This document shows positions 17,089 through 27,817 of a stretch of 64,000 nucleotides of DNA, one piece after another. Source of the stretch: Gammaproteobacteria bacterium. Lineage in GTDB: Bacteria; Pseudomonadota; Gammaproteobacteria; Pseudomonadales; Azotimanducaceae. The stretch is from assembly GCA_026709365.1 (NCBI GenBank), contig JAPOTD010000007.1, positions 122,762 to 186,761 of the forward strand. The letters are read 5' to 3'. The position numbers and the translations under genes were made by a program. The notes under the pieces are model-generated. The model worked only from the letters and a program-made list of their open reading frames with translations. It was not told the origin of the DNA and did not search any database. Numbering within the stretch: the stretch's first letter is position 1; each line of letters begins with the position of its first letter.

Positions 17089-18714
17089 ATGGACTTTCAC
17101 TTCGCCACGGCCTGGGAGGCCATTGCCGACGCCATCGGCCAAAAGCCCGCCACAATCTGTGACGGCCAAGTTCGCTCTTGGCGCGAGTTCGATGACCGGG
17201 CGGCTCGCTTGGCGGCTGTGTACGGCGCCCATGGCCTGGGCGTTGATTCGAAAGTGGGCACTTACTTGCATAACTGCGCCGAGTATCTCGAGGCGCAGTA
17301 CGCCGCGTTCAAGATCAGCGGCTGTCCAATCAACGTGAACTACCGCTACAAGGCGGACGAGCTGGTTTACCTGCTCGACAACGCCGATGCCGAAGCCGTG
17401 GTGTTCCAAGCCTGCTACGCCGCGCGCATCTGGGAGATACGGGACCGCCTGCCCAAGGTGAAGCTCTACATCCAAGTAGAGGACGGCACCGAAGCCCTGC
17501 TCCAAGGCGCCTTGGACTATGAGCGCGCCGTCCGCGACGCCAAGCCCATGCCGCGCATTGAGCGGGATCCCTTGAGCATCTACATGCTCTACACGGGCGG
17601 CACCACCGGCATGCCCAAGGGCGTGATGTACCAAGGCGGCCTGTTCTGCCAAGCGCTGATGGGCATGGGCGCCGCCGGGCGGGGTTTGGCCCCGCCCGAG
17701 CGCATTGCCGAGGTGCCCGCCATGATTGAGGCCGTCGGCGATGGAGCGCCCATCTCGCTGCCCGCTTGCCCGCTGATGCACGGCACTGGCATGTGGCTGG
17801 GCGGCTTCATAACGCTTGTGCTGGGCGGCACCGTGGTGCTGACACCCCGGCCGGGGCTCGACCCCGACCACATCTGGGGGTTGGTGGAGCGCCACCGCGT
17901 CACCGATCTGGTCATCGTCGGCGACGCCTTTGCCAGGCCGCTCCTGGCGGCTTTGGACGAGGCGGCGCAGCGCGGCAACCCCTACGATCTCACCAGCATG
18001 CGCCAGATCATCTCCAGCGGCGTGATGTGGAGCGCGGAGAACAAACAGGGCCTCCTAAAGCATCACAACATGGCGCTGGTCGATGCCATGGGCTCCTCCG
18101 AGGGCGGCATGGGCACCAGCGTCACCAGCCGCGAGGCCAGCTCGGAGACCGCCAAGTTCGTCCTCAACGAAGGCGTTAAGGTCTTCACCGAGGACGGGCG
18201 CGAGGTCCAGCCCGGCTCCGGGGAAATGGGCCTGATCGCCACCAGCGGCAGCGTGCCCGTTGGCTACTACAAGGATCCGGAGAAGAGCGCCGCCACCTTC
18301 CGGGAGATCGACGGCGTGCGCTACAGCTTCCCCGGCGACTTCGCCACTGTTGAAGCCGACGGCTCCATCACGCTGTTGGGGCGCGGCAGCGTCTGCATCA
18401 ACACGGCCGGCGAGAAGGTGTTCCCGGAGGAGGTGGAGGAGGCGATCAAGCGCCATCCCCAAGTCGCCGACAGCCTGGTGGTTGGCATCCCCGACGAGCG
18501 CTTCGGCGAGCGGGTGGTGGCGGTGGCTTCCTGCAGCCAGCCGGACGCCATGGCCGAAGCCGAGCTGATCGACTTCACCCGCGAGCACTTGGCCGGCTAC
18601 AAGCTGCCGAAGCAGGTGGTGTTCGTGGACCGCGTCCAGCGGGCGCCGAATGGCAAGGCCGACTACAAGTGGGCCAAGCGCACTGCGCTCGCTGAGTTGG
18701 GCATTGAGGGTTGA
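17089..18714 (+). CDS. Acyl-CoA synthetase (AMP-forming, FadD/FadK-like)
   Basis: A 541-residue ANL-superfamily enzyme that activates a carboxylic acid to its CoA thioester through an acyl-AMP. The P-loop-like motif is MLYTGGTTGMPKGVMY near residue 165. GSSEGGMGTS near 335 is the A5-type region, GDFATVEADGSITLLGR near 418 the hinge, and KLPKQVVFVDRVQRAPNGKADYK near 502 carries the C-terminal catalytic Lys. The ATG at 17089 has AGGGG about 8 nt upstream. Chain-length specificity cannot be read. It stands alone on the plus strand after the tRNA. Confidence 0.92.
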   Translation: MDFHFATAWEAIADAIGQKPATICDGQVRSWREFDDRAARLAAVYGAHGLGVDSKVGTYLHNCAEYLEAQYAAFKISGCPINVNYRYKADELVYLLDNADAEAVVFQACYAARIWEIRDRLPKVKLYIQVEDGTEALLQGALDYERAVRDAKPMPRIERDPLSIYMLYTGGTTGMPKGVMYQGGLFCQALMGMGAAGRGLAPPERIAEVPAMIEAVGDGAPISLPACPLMHGTGMWLGGFITLVLGGTVVLTPRPGLDPDHIWGLVERHRVTDLVIVGDAFARPLLAALDEAAQRGNPYDLTSMRQIISSGVMWSAENKQGLLKHHNMALVDAMGSSEGGMGTSVTSREASSETAKFVLNEGVKVFTEDGREVQPGSGEMGLIATSGSVPVGYYKDPEKSAATFREIDGVRYSFPGDFATVEADGSITLLGRGSVCINTAGEKVFPEEVEEAIKRHPQVADSLVVGIPDERFGERVVAVASCSQPDAMAEAELIDFTREHLAGYKLPKQVVFVDRVQRAPNGKADYKWAKRTALAELGIEG

Positions 18715-18800
18715 ACGCTTAAGAGTCCGTGTCCGCCGAATCGTTCCATGAGTTGATGAGCGCCCAGCGCACCATCCGGCGGTTGCGGCCCGATTCCATC

Positions 18801-19832
18801 CTAGAACTTCAGCCCCAATCCCAGGTTGTAAGCGGTGTCCGTCTTCTTGGCGCCCTCGGTCGGCGCCGTGTCGATTCGGTGGTCGATGCGGAAATGGGTG
18901 TCAAGGCGCTCGTTGAGCGCCAGCCGCAAGCCCGTTGACGCCTCAATCACCTCGCCGCGGCCGCGGTCGGGAATCACCAGCAGGCTGTGCCGGTGGAAGA
19001 GCTCAAGCCGCTTGCTCCAGATGAATCGGTTGTAGTCGAGTTCCCAGCGCCAAGCTGGGTTTTGGGCGGCCCTAGTGCCGATTTCATCAAAGACAATGGT
19101 GGCTCCGGTGCCCACGGACAGCGCGCCGAAGCTGTCCTGCCAGACCTGGTAGCCAATGCCGCCGCCCAAGGTGACCCGCAAGTCGATGCCCTTGAGCTCG
19201 TCGCGGTAGTACTCCGCATTGCCGAGCGCGAACCACTTGTCGTTCAGGAAGCGTTTGTAGCCGTAGTCGAGGTCGAGCTGCTCCCGAACGCGCACGCCGT
19301 CGGCCTCCTCGCGGCCGATGAGCAGCGCGGCGTCATGCACGGTTCGCTTGAGCGCCAAGGAGGAGTGCACCAGCAAGTTGATCGCTTCCGTCTCGCTGTT
19401 GCCGCTTGATATCGACGCGGAAAGGTCCGAGCGGGCGCTCCAGCCGCGGGCCAAGCTGGCCAACGCATCGCCGGCCCGGCTGGCGCTGCGGACCTGATCG
19501 AGCGCCAAGGGCAGCGAAACGCCATCCGCAGGCAGCAGTCGTTGCGCGCCCTGCTCCGCCTGGAACCTGCCGACCAAGCGCTCACCGCGGCGCATCCGCA
19601 CCTGAAACTCGCCGTCGGCGGTGACCGACTCTATGGCCTTGACGCGCACCAGCAGTCGGCCCGCGTACTCGGTGTCCACCAGCAGGTGCCCTCCGGACAG
19701 GCTATCGACTTGGCCGCTGAGCCGGTCTCCGTTCTTCAGCGTGACGGTGTCAGCCAGCAGGCTGCCGCCAGAGATCGCCAGCAAGGGCCACGCCAGGAGC
19801 GCTCCGCGCATGGTCCCGCAAACCGTCGTCAT
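18801..19832 (-). CDS. DUF481 outer-membrane beta-barrel protein
   Basis: A secreted protein of about 343-346 residues. A signal peptide (MTTVCGTMRGALLAWPLLA) leads into a small N-terminal domain (DTVTLKNGDRLSGQVDSLSG) and then a DUF481 barrel rich in alternating strands. The last residue is Phe in LGLGLKF, the usual BAM recognition end. The start may be ATG 19832 or GTG 19841. The GTG has a strong GAGGAG 5 nt upstream and overlaps the permease stop (GTGA), so coupling to the permease gene is likely and the GTG may be the true start. Ligand unknown. Confidence 0.85.
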   Translation of the reverse strand: MTTVCGTMRGALLAWPLLAISGGSLLADTVTLKNGDRLSGQVDSLSGGHLLVDTEYAGRLLVRVKAIESVTADGEFQVRMRRGERLVGRFQAEQGAQRLLPADGVSLPLALDQVRSASRAGDALASLARGWSARSDLSASISSGNSETEAINLLVHSSLALKRTVHDAALLIGREEADGVRVREQLDLDYGYKRFLNDKWFALGNAEYYRDELKGIDLRVTLGGGIGYQVWQDSFGALSVGTGATIVFDEIGTRAAQNPAWRWELDYNRFIWSKRLELFHRHSLLVIPDRGRGEVIEASTGLRLALNERLDTHFRIDHRIDTAPTEGAKKTDTAYNLGLGLKF

Positions 19833-19837
19833 CAACC

Positions 19838-21211
19838 TCACAGTCTCTCCTCAACTTTGGAAAAAAAGAAGCACGCCAGCCCGATCAGCGCCCAACCGAG
19901 GATCATTGACCATTCATAAGGCCAAAGCAGCGCCGAGGGGCTCCAAGGCAGGAAGGCGCAAAGCAACGCGAGGGAAAGCAGCACAGCGCCCCAGCCGACG
20001 GCGGTGCCGTTGGCCACCTTGAAGGGCCGGGCCAAGTCCGGTTCAGTCTGGCGCAGGCGCAGGAAGGCGAGCGCCACGAACAGAAAGGCGATGGTGACGC
20101 CGAAGCTGCCCACGTTGACCAGCCACACGAGGATGGTGCGCCCAAACAGCGGCGAGATGCAGCACAGCAGGCCGATGGTGACGACGCCCACGTAGGGCGT
20201 TCGGTAGCGGGGATGCACCCGTGCGAACACGCGGGGAATTTGGCCCGACTCGGCCAAGGCGAACATCACCCGGCTGCCGCCGATGACGAACGCGTTCCAA
20301 CTGCTGAGAATGCCGCCGACGCCACCGAGCACCAGTGCGCTCCCGGCCCAGCTGCCGCCCCAGAGCGCTGAGGCCGCCTCGCCGGTGGCCATGTCGCTAC
20401 TGGCCAAGGCCTCCCGGGGCAGCGCCACGGCCACCGAAAGGCCGATCAGGACGTACCAGAGCACGGCCATGGCCACGGAGGCCACCAGCAGCGCCCCGAT
20501 TCTCGATTGCGGCAGGTTGATCTCCTCGGCCGACTGGGGAATGACGTCGAAGCCCACCAGCAGGGCGGGGACCATGATGAGCACGGTGAGGATGCCGGTG
20601 GCCGGTTCGGCGATGAAGGGCCGCGCCCGGTCAAGTTCGCCGAAGCTTAAGGCGCCGGTGAACAGCAGCATTCCGGACAGGAAGATCATCAGGGCGATCA
20701 GGTTCTGCAGCCGGGCGGCGGCCTTGATGCCGAGCACGTTGACCACGGTGATGACGATCGCACCGCCCGCCCCGATGAGGACGAAGCCCAGGTCCACATC
20801 GGCTTCGAGCACCCGCCACAGGGTGCCGATGCGGATGCCGGGCGCCAGGTACTCGATGGCTGTGGGCAGCGCGACCGCCTCGAACAGGCATACCGCCAGA
20901 TAGGCGAACAGCAGCGCCCAAGTGCAGACGAACGACCAGGTCGGGCCAAGGGCGCGGTGGGTGTAAACGTGCTCGCCGCCCGCCTTGGGCATGGCGGAGG
21001 CCAGCTCGCCGTAGGTAAGGCCGATGAGAATGACGGCCAGGCCGCCGGCGGCGAAGGCGATCAAGGTGCCGAGCGATCCTGCTGATTCGATCCAGTAGCC
21101 GCTGATCAGCACCCAACTCCAGCCGATCATGGCGCCAAAGGAGAGCAGCACGACATCCCAGCGGCGCAGCACCTTGTTGAAGCGCGGACTGTCAGCGGCA
21201 GCGGTTGGCAT
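19838..21211 (-). CDS. APC-superfamily amino acid permease
   Basis: A 457-residue inner-membrane transporter with about 12 hydrophobic segments. It opens RWDVVLLSFGAMIGWSWVLI, the G-A-MIG substrate-binding first helix of APC proteins, and has GGEHVYTHRALGPTWSF near residue 78 in place of the usual GG-Y-Y. The substrate is probably an amino acid or amine; it cannot be narrowed. The gene lies 73 bp downstream of pmbA and its stop overlaps the start of the DUF481 barrel gene. That pairing suggests inner- and outer-membrane steps of one transport route. Confidence 0.88.
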   Translation of the reverse strand: MPTAAADSPRFNKVLRRWDVVLLSFGAMIGWSWVLISGYWIESAGSLGTLIAFAAGGLAVILIGLTYGELASAMPKAGGEHVYTHRALGPTWSFVCTWALLFAYLAVCLFEAVALPTAIEYLAPGIRIGTLWRVLEADVDLGFVLIGAGGAIVITVVNVLGIKAAARLQNLIALMIFLSGMLLFTGALSFGELDRARPFIAEPATGILTVLIMVPALLVGFDVIPQSAEEINLPQSRIGALLVASVAMAVLWYVLIGLSVAVALPREALASSDMATGEAASALWGGSWAGSALVLGGVGGILSSWNAFVIGGSRVMFALAESGQIPRVFARVHPRYRTPYVGVVTIGLLCCISPLFGRTILVWLVNVGSFGVTIAFLFVALAFLRLRQTEPDLARPFKVANGTAVGWGAVLLSLALLCAFLPWSPSALLWPYEWSMILGWALIGLACFFFSKVEERL

Positions 21212-21284
21212 GGCTTGGGGGCTGGTGGGTTGGGGGCACGTTAAACGCTGGCACTGCGTCAGTGGGCCTGTTGGTCCCTTCTTA

Positions 21285-22640
21285 TCACGACGAAGCGCCT
21301 CCGCCAGCCACGGTCATGGTCTCGATCAGCACGCTCGGAGTGATGATGTTGCCGCGCTCGTCCGGGTCGTCGCCGACCGCGGCCACTTGACGCAGCATGT
21401 CCTTGAGATTGGAGGCGATGGTGGCTTCATGGACCGGGTAGGCCAGTTCGCCGCCCTCCACCCAAAAGCCGGCGGCGCCTTGCGAGTAGTCGCCAGTGAC
21501 GCCGTTGACGCCGGTGCCCATCAGGTCGGTGACGTAGAGGCCCCGGCCCATGTCCTTGAGCAGGGCCTTGAACGCCTTGGTGCGGCCCGTCAGCAGCAGG
21601 TTGTGGACGCCGCCGGCGTTGCCGGTGGTGGGCAGCCCAAGGCGGCGGCCGGAGTAGGCCGAGAGCATGTAGCTGCGCACTGCGCCCGCGTCGATGAAGG
21701 CCTTCTCCGCGGTGGCTACGCCGTCGCCGTCAAAGCTGGCGCTGCCAAGACGCCCCGGCAGCAGGGGCTGTTCGATGAGGTGCAGGTGCGGGCTCGCGAC
21801 TTCGGCATCCAAGGCATCGAGCAGGAAGGAGGCTTTGCGGTACTGGGCGCCGCCGCTCAACGCGCCGATGACATGGCCGGCCAGCGAGCGGGCCGCCTGC
21901 GGCGAGAACAGCACCGGGCAGCTGCCGGTGGCCACCTTGCGCGGCGACAGCCGGGCAGCGGTGCGCTCGGCTGCGGTTCGGCCCACGGCTTCCGGCGCTT
22001 CCAAGGCTGCGGGATTGCGGTGCGTCGTGTACCAGTAGTCGCGCTGCATGCCATTGCCATCCTCGGCAATCAGGACGCAGCTTAGGCTGTGGCTGGTGGT
22101 GGAGGCGGCGCCCATGAAGCCGTGGGAGTTGCCATAGACTACGCAGGATTGCGACCGGGCCGCCTCCGCGCCTTCGGAATTGACGATGCGCCGGTCGGTG
22201 GCGAACCCTTGCGCCTCGCAGGCCAAGGCCGCAGCCAGTGCCGCATCGGTGTCCAACGGGGCCGGGTGGAACAGGTCCAGGTCCGGCAGGCGCGCCGCCA
22301 TCAAGCCGGCATCCGCCAATCCGTGGCAGGGATCGTCCTGGGTGTGGCGGGCGATGCCCAGCGCCCGCGCCACCGTCTCCTCGATGGCGCCTTCGCTGCT
22401 GTCCGACGTGCTCGCGGCGCCCTTGCGCTGGCCGTCGTACACCGCGATGCCGAAGCTGCGGTCGGCATGGAACTCCAGGGTCTCCAGTTCGCCCTTGCGG
22501 ACCTTGACCGTCAACCCGATGTCCTCGGACACCGAAACCTCGGCGGCAGCCGCGCCCAGCCGCTTGGCTTGGCGCATAATCGCTTCAGCCAGCCCGGTCA
22601 ACTCGCCTTCCTGCTGGCGGATGTCAACGTCCTGGCGCAT
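21285..22640 (-). CDS. pmbA: Metalloprotease-like protein PmbA (TldE)
   Basis: A 451-residue partner of TldD. The TldD/TldE heterodimer is a protease that trims unstructured peptides, including microcin B17 leader peptide and CcdA; TldD carries the metal site and PmbA the binding half. Family features include ADRSFGIAVYDGQRKG near residue 62, GNAGGVHNLLL near 343 and the C-terminal DLMGTGVNGVTGDYSQGAAG near 375. It starts 6 bp after the tldD stop. In E. coli the two genes are apart; here they form one transcription unit. Confidence 0.94.
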   Translation of the reverse strand: MRQDVDIRQQEGELTGLAEAIMRQAKRLGAAAAEVSVSEDIGLTVKVRKGELETLEFHADRSFGIAVYDGQRKGAASTSDSSEGAIEETVARALGIARHTQDDPCHGLADAGLMAARLPDLDLFHPAPLDTDAALAAALACEAQGFATDRRIVNSEGAEAARSQSCVVYGNSHGFMGAASTTSHSLSCVLIAEDGNGMQRDYWYTTHRNPAALEAPEAVGRTAAERTAARLSPRKVATGSCPVLFSPQAARSLAGHVIGALSGGAQYRKASFLLDALDAEVASPHLHLIEQPLLPGRLGSASFDGDGVATAEKAFIDAGAVRSYMLSAYSGRRLGLPTTGNAGGVHNLLLTGRTKAFKALLKDMGRGLYVTDLMGTGVNGVTGDYSQGAAGFWVEGGELAYPVHEATIASNLKDMLRQVAAVGDDPDERGNIITPSVLIETMTVAGGGASS

Positions 22641-22646
22641 GGGACG

Positions 22647-24086
22647 CTAGGCGGCAGTGCCGCCGATGGTGATCTCGTCCACCAGCAGGGTGGGTTGGCC
22701 AACGCCCACCGGAACGCTCTGTCCGTCCTTGCCGCACACGCCCACGCCGGGGTCCAGGCTGAGGTCGTTGCCGACCATGGACACCCGGGTCATGACCTCC
22801 GGGCCGTTGCCGATCAGGGTGGCGCCGCGAATCGGCCGGGTGACCTTGCCGTTCTCGATCAAATAGGCTTCGGTGGCGGAGAACACGAACCGGCCTGAGG
22901 TGATATCGACTTGGCCACCGCCGAAATTGACCGCGTAAACGCCCTTGGGGCAGGCGGCAATGATCTCGGCGGGATCCGCATCGCCCGGCTGCATGAAGGT
23001 GTTGGTCATGCGCGGCATGGGCTGGTGGGCGTAGGACTGGCGGCGCCCGTTGCCGGTGGCGGCGGCGCCCGTCAGGCGGGCGTTCAGCTTGTCCTGCATG
23101 TAGCCCTTGAGGATGCCGTTTTCGATCAGCACCGTCGGCTCGGTCGGCGTTCCCTCGTCGTCCACGGTCAGGGAGCCTCGGCGGTTGGGCAAGGTGCCGT
23201 CGTCGATGACCGTGCAGTGCGCGGAGGCGACCTGCTCGCCGATGCGGTTGGCGAACGCCGAGCTGCCCTTGCGGTTGAAGTCGCCCTCCAAGCCGTGGCC
23301 GACCGCCTCGTGCAGCAACACGCCCGGCCAACCCGGGGCAAGGACAACGGGCATGGGTCCCGCCGGGGCGTCCACCGCGTCGAGGTTGACCAGGGCGCAC
23401 CGCACCGCCTCCTCGGCGAGGTCCTCCGGCCATTCGTGGCTGAACGACAACAGCGAGCGGCGCCCGCCGCCGCCGGCGAAGCCCCGCTCGCGGCGCTGCC
23501 CCTCGGCGACGATGACCGAGACGTCAAGCCGCACCAAGGGCCGCGCATCAGCCGCCCAAGCGCCATCCGTGGCCATCACCAGCATGGTCTCGAAGTTCAG
23601 GGAAAGGCGCACGTTGACTTGCTGCACCCGGTTGTCCATGCGCCGCGCCGCTTGATCGGCGCGCTCCAGCAGCGCCACCTTGGCGCGCTCCCCAAGCGCC
23701 GCGATGGGGTTGCCCTGGTCGTGGACGGGTGCGGCCTCGGTGGATGCCAAGGCCCTGACCTGCCGTTCGCCGCCCGCCCGGGTGATGGAGCGGGCGGCCT
23801 CCACCGCATGGGCCAAGCCTTCGGGACGGATGTCCTCCGCATAGGCGGCGCCGGTCCTCTCGCCGCTGAGCGCGCGCGCCCCCAAGCCCCGGTCGAGGCT
23901 GAAGGCGCCGTCCTTGACGATGCCGTCCTCAAGCGCCCAACTCTCCGAGACCCGGTGCTGCAGGAACAGCTCGCCCAAGTCGGCGCCCGTCCCGACCAAG
24001 CGCCCGAGCGCCCTTTCGGCATCCTGGCGGCTTAGGCCGGCGGGTTCGAGCAGCGTCCGCTCCGCCTCGCTGATCAAGGCGCTCAT
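22647..24086 (-). CDS. tldD: Metalloprotease TldD
   Basis: A 479-residue peptidase of the TldD/PmbA family. The zinc site HExxxH is visible as [20 protein letters not shown] near residue 262, and the later [17 protein letters not shown] is a family C-terminal signature. Its ATG overlaps the yhdP stop (ATGA) and pmbA follows 6 bp downstream. It acts in the cytoplasm with PmbA in peptide turnover and maturation of modified peptides. No modified-peptide gene cluster is adjacent, although a C39 exporter lies 30 kb away. Confidence 0.95.
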   Translation of the reverse strand: MSALISEAERTLLEPAGLSRQDAERALGRLVGTGADLGELFLQHRVSESWALEDGIVKDGAFSLDRGLGARALSGERTGAAYAEDIRPEGLAHAVEAARSITRAGGERQVRALASTEAAPVHDQGNPIAALGERAKVALLERADQAARRMDNRVQQVNVRLSLNFETMLVMATDGAWAADARPLVRLDVSVIVAEGQRRERGFAGGGGRRSLLSFSHEWPEDLAEEAVRCALVNLDAVDAPAGPMPVVLAPGWPGVLLHEAVGHGLEGDFNRKGSSAFANRIGEQVASAHCTVIDDGTLPNRRGSLTVDDEGTPTEPTVLIENGILKGYMQDKLNARLTGAAATGNGRRQSYAHQPMPRMTNTFMQPGDADPAEIIAACPKGVYAVNFGGGQVDITSGRFVFSATEAYLIENGKVTRPIRGATLIGNGPEVMTRVSMVGNDLSLDPGVGVCGKDGQSVPVGVGQPTLLVDEITIGGTAA

Positions 24087-27000
24087 CGTCCTCCCTCCTC
24101 GGCGCCTTGGTCCTGCACCTGTTGGTAAGCCTGCACATTATCGTCCCAAATGCCCACGAACCTCACGTCCGGATCGTCCCAGGAGCCGCTGATCTGGTAC
24201 TTGGCGGTGCTGAGCTGCTTGATCGGCTTCCTGAGCGCCTGCTGCCCGGCGAGCACGGCGAGCCCGGCCACCGGATTGGCCAGCGAGACGTACACCGCAT
24301 ACCAAGGCAGGCTGTCGCTGACCGGCAGCGTTACGATCATTTCGTTGTCGTTCATCACGCCATCGACCAAGTTGATGCTGCCGCCCATCTTGAAGTCGGA
24401 TCCGGAGCCCTTCATCTTCGCCGGCTCCACGAACTCCAGGGTGCCGACGGTGAGCTTGGTGTCGGCCGTCAGCGTGTCGAAGCTGACGCCGTCGCCGGTT
24501 AGGTCCTTGAAGTTGAAGTTCATGCGCTTGAGGACAGTGTTGAAGTTCAGGAGGCCGAGCAGGCGGGTGCCCGCCCCGCCGTCCACCTCAATGAAATGGC
24601 CGTTGGTGGCGCGGAAGTAGGCCCTGCCGGTCAGGCCGTTGATGGTGACGTTCAGGGGCGAACCCGGCCAGCTGGCGTCCAAGTGCAGTTCGGCGGATTC
24701 GGAGCGCAGGCTGGGTTCGTAGTCCCACTGCGGCAGAACCTCCTCAAGGTCCGCCATGACCAGCTGGGCCTGCGCCTCGCTGCGGTCGCTGTCCCGGTGC
24801 CAGAAGACGCCGCCCGGCGCGCTGATGGCCGTGTCCTTCACCAGCGCCTCCAGGCCGTCGAACAGGACGCCGTCCGGGCGATGCCGAATCGCGAACGACC
24901 AGCGGCCGAAGTCCTCCTCGCCGAAGCGCAGCGAATCGATTTGCACGTCCGCCTCCGGCAGTTGGTCGATGATGGCGACGTCGAGGGGGTCCTCCTCATC
25001 CTCGCTCCCGGCCGCTTCGTCCGGCGGCAGGATGATGCGCTCGAAGTGCAGCTTCAGCGGCCCGGCGCCGGCATCCTCAAGCCGTCCCTTCAAGTCCTCG
25101 CCGTCGAAGGCCAGGCGCGTACGCCCGTCCCGATAGGTGCCGCTTAAGGCAACGCGCTCGAAGGCCGTGTCCTCAATCGTCAGTCGGCCCGCCTCAAACC
25201 CAACCAGCCGCCAAGGGGCCGGAAACTCGAAAGCCTCCGCCCCGCCGGTCCACTCCCGCACATCCACTTGCGGCGTGTCGCCGGTGATGACCACCTCATC
25301 GGCGGCAAGCGGCACCGGCGGCGGCGGACGGCGCACGCCCAAGGCGCCGCGCAAGGGCGCCTCGTCGATGTGCAGCCAGCCCTCGACCGGGCCGTGCTCG
25401 AAGTCCATGGCGACGAAGTCATCCAGAAAGCGCAGGCGGGCGCGGGTGGCGCGCTCATCATCCGCTGCCTTGCCAAACTCCCCCGGCAGATCAATGGCGA
25501 CCCCTTCCAGGGCGGTCGCAACGGTGAGGCTGGGGGGGCGGTCATCAGGGGAAAGCGAGACGGTTGCGTCAAAGCGGAAGCGGCCGGAGGCCACCCCGAG
25601 GTCCGCCATGTCGGCGAGCCGATAGACATCCCGCACGGCGGCGTCGCCGGATACGGCAAAGTTGATCAAGCCGTCCTCGGCGCTGGCGGTCACCGTCGAT
25701 GGATGGCCGAACAGCGTGGCCGCCATCGGCGGCGAACTCAGGCCGTAGGGATAGCGGTAAGTGAGCTCGCCGGTGAGATCGGCTGCGGCAAGACGGTAGT
25801 CGGGCAGGTTCAGGCTGGCGCCGGCAAAGCCGAATTGCGCCTGCGCGGCCAGCGGCGCCCCGGCGCGCCCCTCATCCAGCGGCACGAAGAAGCGGCCGCT
25901 CAGTTCCAGGTCGCCCGCCCCGTCCCAGTCGGGCGCCACGAAGCTCATCCACTGGGCAAGAGGCGAGGCGCGAACGTAGTCGAAGGCGGCGCCCGGCGAG
26001 GTCCGCGCCTGCAGCTCGAACTCGGCGAAGGCGCCGTTACGGCCCACATGGACCCGGCTTTCGCCGAACTCAAGACCCATCGAAGCGGCGGAATCGAGCT
26101 GGGCGAACACGCTTTCCCCGGAAATCTCGACCGTCCCCTGCGCTCGCGAGACCAGCGGCCAATCAGCGTGAAAGCGCACCTCGCCGCCGCTTAGACGGGC
26201 GCTGATCGCCGCTCGCCGGGAATGGTCGTCGGGCTGGGTGTGGACCTGGCCCTGATAGGCGAGCGTAAGCCCCGCAAACTTGCCCTTTTGGGGGCCTTCG
26301 CGGAGCCAACGCTTGAGATCCTCGGGCAGCGTGCGGGGAATGTAGGCATCGGCCGGGATCGACAGGCGGTCCAGATTCAGCACCATCGCCAAGCGTTGGT
26401 CAAAGTGGCCTTGGGGACGGCTGAGCGCGAGGGTTCCGGCCAGGCGCCCATCTGGAACGTCCACCCGCAGCAAGGGGGAGCGCAAGCCGAAGTAGCCTTC
26501 CTGAAACCAGACTTGAAGCTGCCCCTGCACATCGGTCAGCCGCCAAGGGCCTGCGAAGGTGTCGGCAAAGTGAACCGCCATCGATTCCGAATTCAGCGTC
26601 GCGAGCAGTCCGCTTCGATGCCCGACGAGCGAGCCGCTGGCTTCGCGCAGCATCGGCAGGCCGCGATGGGCCGCGGTTCGCAAGCCGTCAAAGGAGGCGC
26701 TGTAGGCCGCGCCTTCGGCACCGTAGGCGAAGTGGACGTTGCGCAGGACGCCGCGAGGGTCGGCGCCCCTGATCCAGGCGGCAATCCCGCTGTCGCCGGG
26801 CAGCGCTCCGCTCAGGAACCGGCTTAGCTCCGCCAACGGCAGCTCATCGATCCAAGCCTGGACGCGGCCCTCGCCGCCGCGCGCATGCAGCGGGCGCAGC
26901 GCCAGAGCCGATTCCCCACTCCCAAGCCGAGCCTTGGGGACGATGGCTTGGTGAACGCCATTCCGAGTGGCCACGCCAAGGCTCGCTTCGAGACGGACGC

Positions 27001-27811
27001 CGGGTTGCTCGCCGGCAGCGCCGCGCAGTTGCTCGGCATGCAGGGTGAATTCGCCGCCGCCAACGCCATCTCGCTCGGTCCATTGGCCCTCGGCGGCGAT
27101 GGCCAAGGCCTCCCCGAGGTTGGGCAAGCCGAGGTAGGCCAGCGGCAGGCTCAATTGGCCTTGCAGGGACAGGTGGCTCTGCGCTGGGGGCGGTGACCAG
27201 CGGTGGGGCCACCGGCGCCAGTGCAGGCGCACCGAGCAATCATTCGCGTGGCCGCAGCCCGGATTGGCGACCTGAACGTCGAAGCCGTGCGAGCCGTCGC
27301 GGTTGAAGCCGAGCACTTCCACGTCCAAGGCGCTGTCGGGGTCGCCCGCAACTGCAATGCGGCCCTTGAATCGAATCTCATCGGTGTAGTTGATGAGCCC
27401 CAGCCAGTCGATTCCCAAGGCCTCCCGTGCCGGCCCGGCCAAGCCCCAGCCGCGGTCGTCTCGGACCACCTCCAGATCGGCGCGCTCGACGAACAGGCGT
27501 TGCATGATCCAGCGGGAGCGCAGCACGGTCTCCGGCCAATCGAGCTCGATGAGCACTTCCTCCATGAAGCCGGCGGGCAGTTCAACGCGCGCCGCCCGCA
27601 CCACTGGATTGAAACCCTGCCAGTCGCCGCGCAGGCCGCTGATGTTGACGCCTTCGCCGAGGTAGGCGCCCAGCGCGCCCTCAAAGTCGTCAAGCAGCCA
27701 AGCGCCTAGCCGGCCGAGGCTTAGCAGCGCCGCCGCGGCCAAGGCAATAAAAGCCAAGTATCTGGCCAGTGGGTGGCCCAGCCAACGGCGGAGAAGGGAT
27801 GCGGCGCTCAA
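24083..27811 (-). CDS. yhdP: YhdP family AsmA-like protein
   Basis: A 1242-residue inner-membrane-anchored protein with one N-terminal hydrophobic segment ([20 protein letters not shown]) and a very long periplasmic beta-rich region ending in the AsmA-type domain ([20 protein letters not shown] near residue 1070). YhdP is one of the bridge-like proteins that carry phospholipid between inner and outer membranes. Gene order rng-yhdP-tldD is conserved in Gammaproteobacteria. The start is TTG 27811, 6 bp after rng; no better start lies near. Length matches E. coli YhdP. Confidence 0.93.
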   Translation of the reverse strand: MSAASLLRRWLGHPLARYLAFIALAAAALLSLGRLGAWLLDDFEGALGAYLGEGVNISGLRGDWQGFNPVVRAARVELPAGFMEEVLIELDWPETVLRSRWIMQRLFVERADLEVVRDDRGWGLAGPAREALGIDWLGLINYTDEIRFKGRIAVAGDPDSALDVEVLGFNRDGSHGFDVQVANPGCGHANDCSVRLHWRRWPHRWSPPPAQSHLSLQGQLSLPLAYLGLPNLGEALAIAAEGQWTERDGVGGGEFTLHAEQLRGAAGEQPGVRLEASLGVATRNGVHQAIVPKARLGSGESALALRPLHARGGEGRVQAWIDELPLAELSRFLSGALPGDSGIAAWIRGADPRGVLRNVHFAYGAEGAAYSASFDGLRTAAHRGLPMLREASGSLVGHRSGLLATLNSESMAVHFADTFAGPWRLTDVQGQLQVWFQEGYFGLRSPLLRVDVPDGRLAGTLALSRPQGHFDQRLAMVLNLDRLSIPADAYIPRTLPEDLKRWLREGPQKGKFAGLTLAYQGQVHTQPDDHSRRAAISARLSGGEVRFHADWPLVSRAQGTVEISGESVFAQLDSAASMGLEFGESRVHVGRNGAFAEFELQARTSPGAAFDYVRASPLAQWMSFVAPDWDGAGDLELSGRFFVPLDEGRAGAPLAAQAQFGFAGASLNLPDYRLAAADLTGELTYRYPYGLSSPPMAATLFGHPSTVTASAEDGLINFAVSGDAAVRDVYRLADMADLGVASGRFRFDATVSLSPDDRPPSLTVATALEGVAIDLPGEFGKAADDERATRARLRFLDDFVAMDFEHGPVEGWLHIDEAPLRGALGVRRPPPPVPLAADEVVITGDTPQVDVREWTGGAEAFEFPAPWRLVGFEAGRLTIEDTAFERVALSGTYRDGRTRLAFDGEDLKGRLEDAGAGPLKLHFERIILPPDEAAGSEDEEDPLDVAIIDQLPEADVQIDSLRFGEEDFGRWSFAIRHRPDGVLFDGLEALVKDTAISAPGGVFWHRDSDRSEAQAQLVMADLEEVLPQWDYEPSLRSESAELHLDASWPGSPLNVTINGLTGRAYFRATNGHFIEVDGGAGTRLLGLLNFNTVLKRMNFNFKDLTGDGVSFDTLTADTKLTVGTLEFVEPAKMKGSGSDFKMGGSINLVDGVMNDNEMIVTLPVSDSLPWYAVYVSLANPVAGLAVLAGQQALRKPIKQLSTAKYQISGSWDDPDVRFVGIWDDNVQAYQQVQDQGAEEGGR

Positions 27812-27817
27812 CGACGG

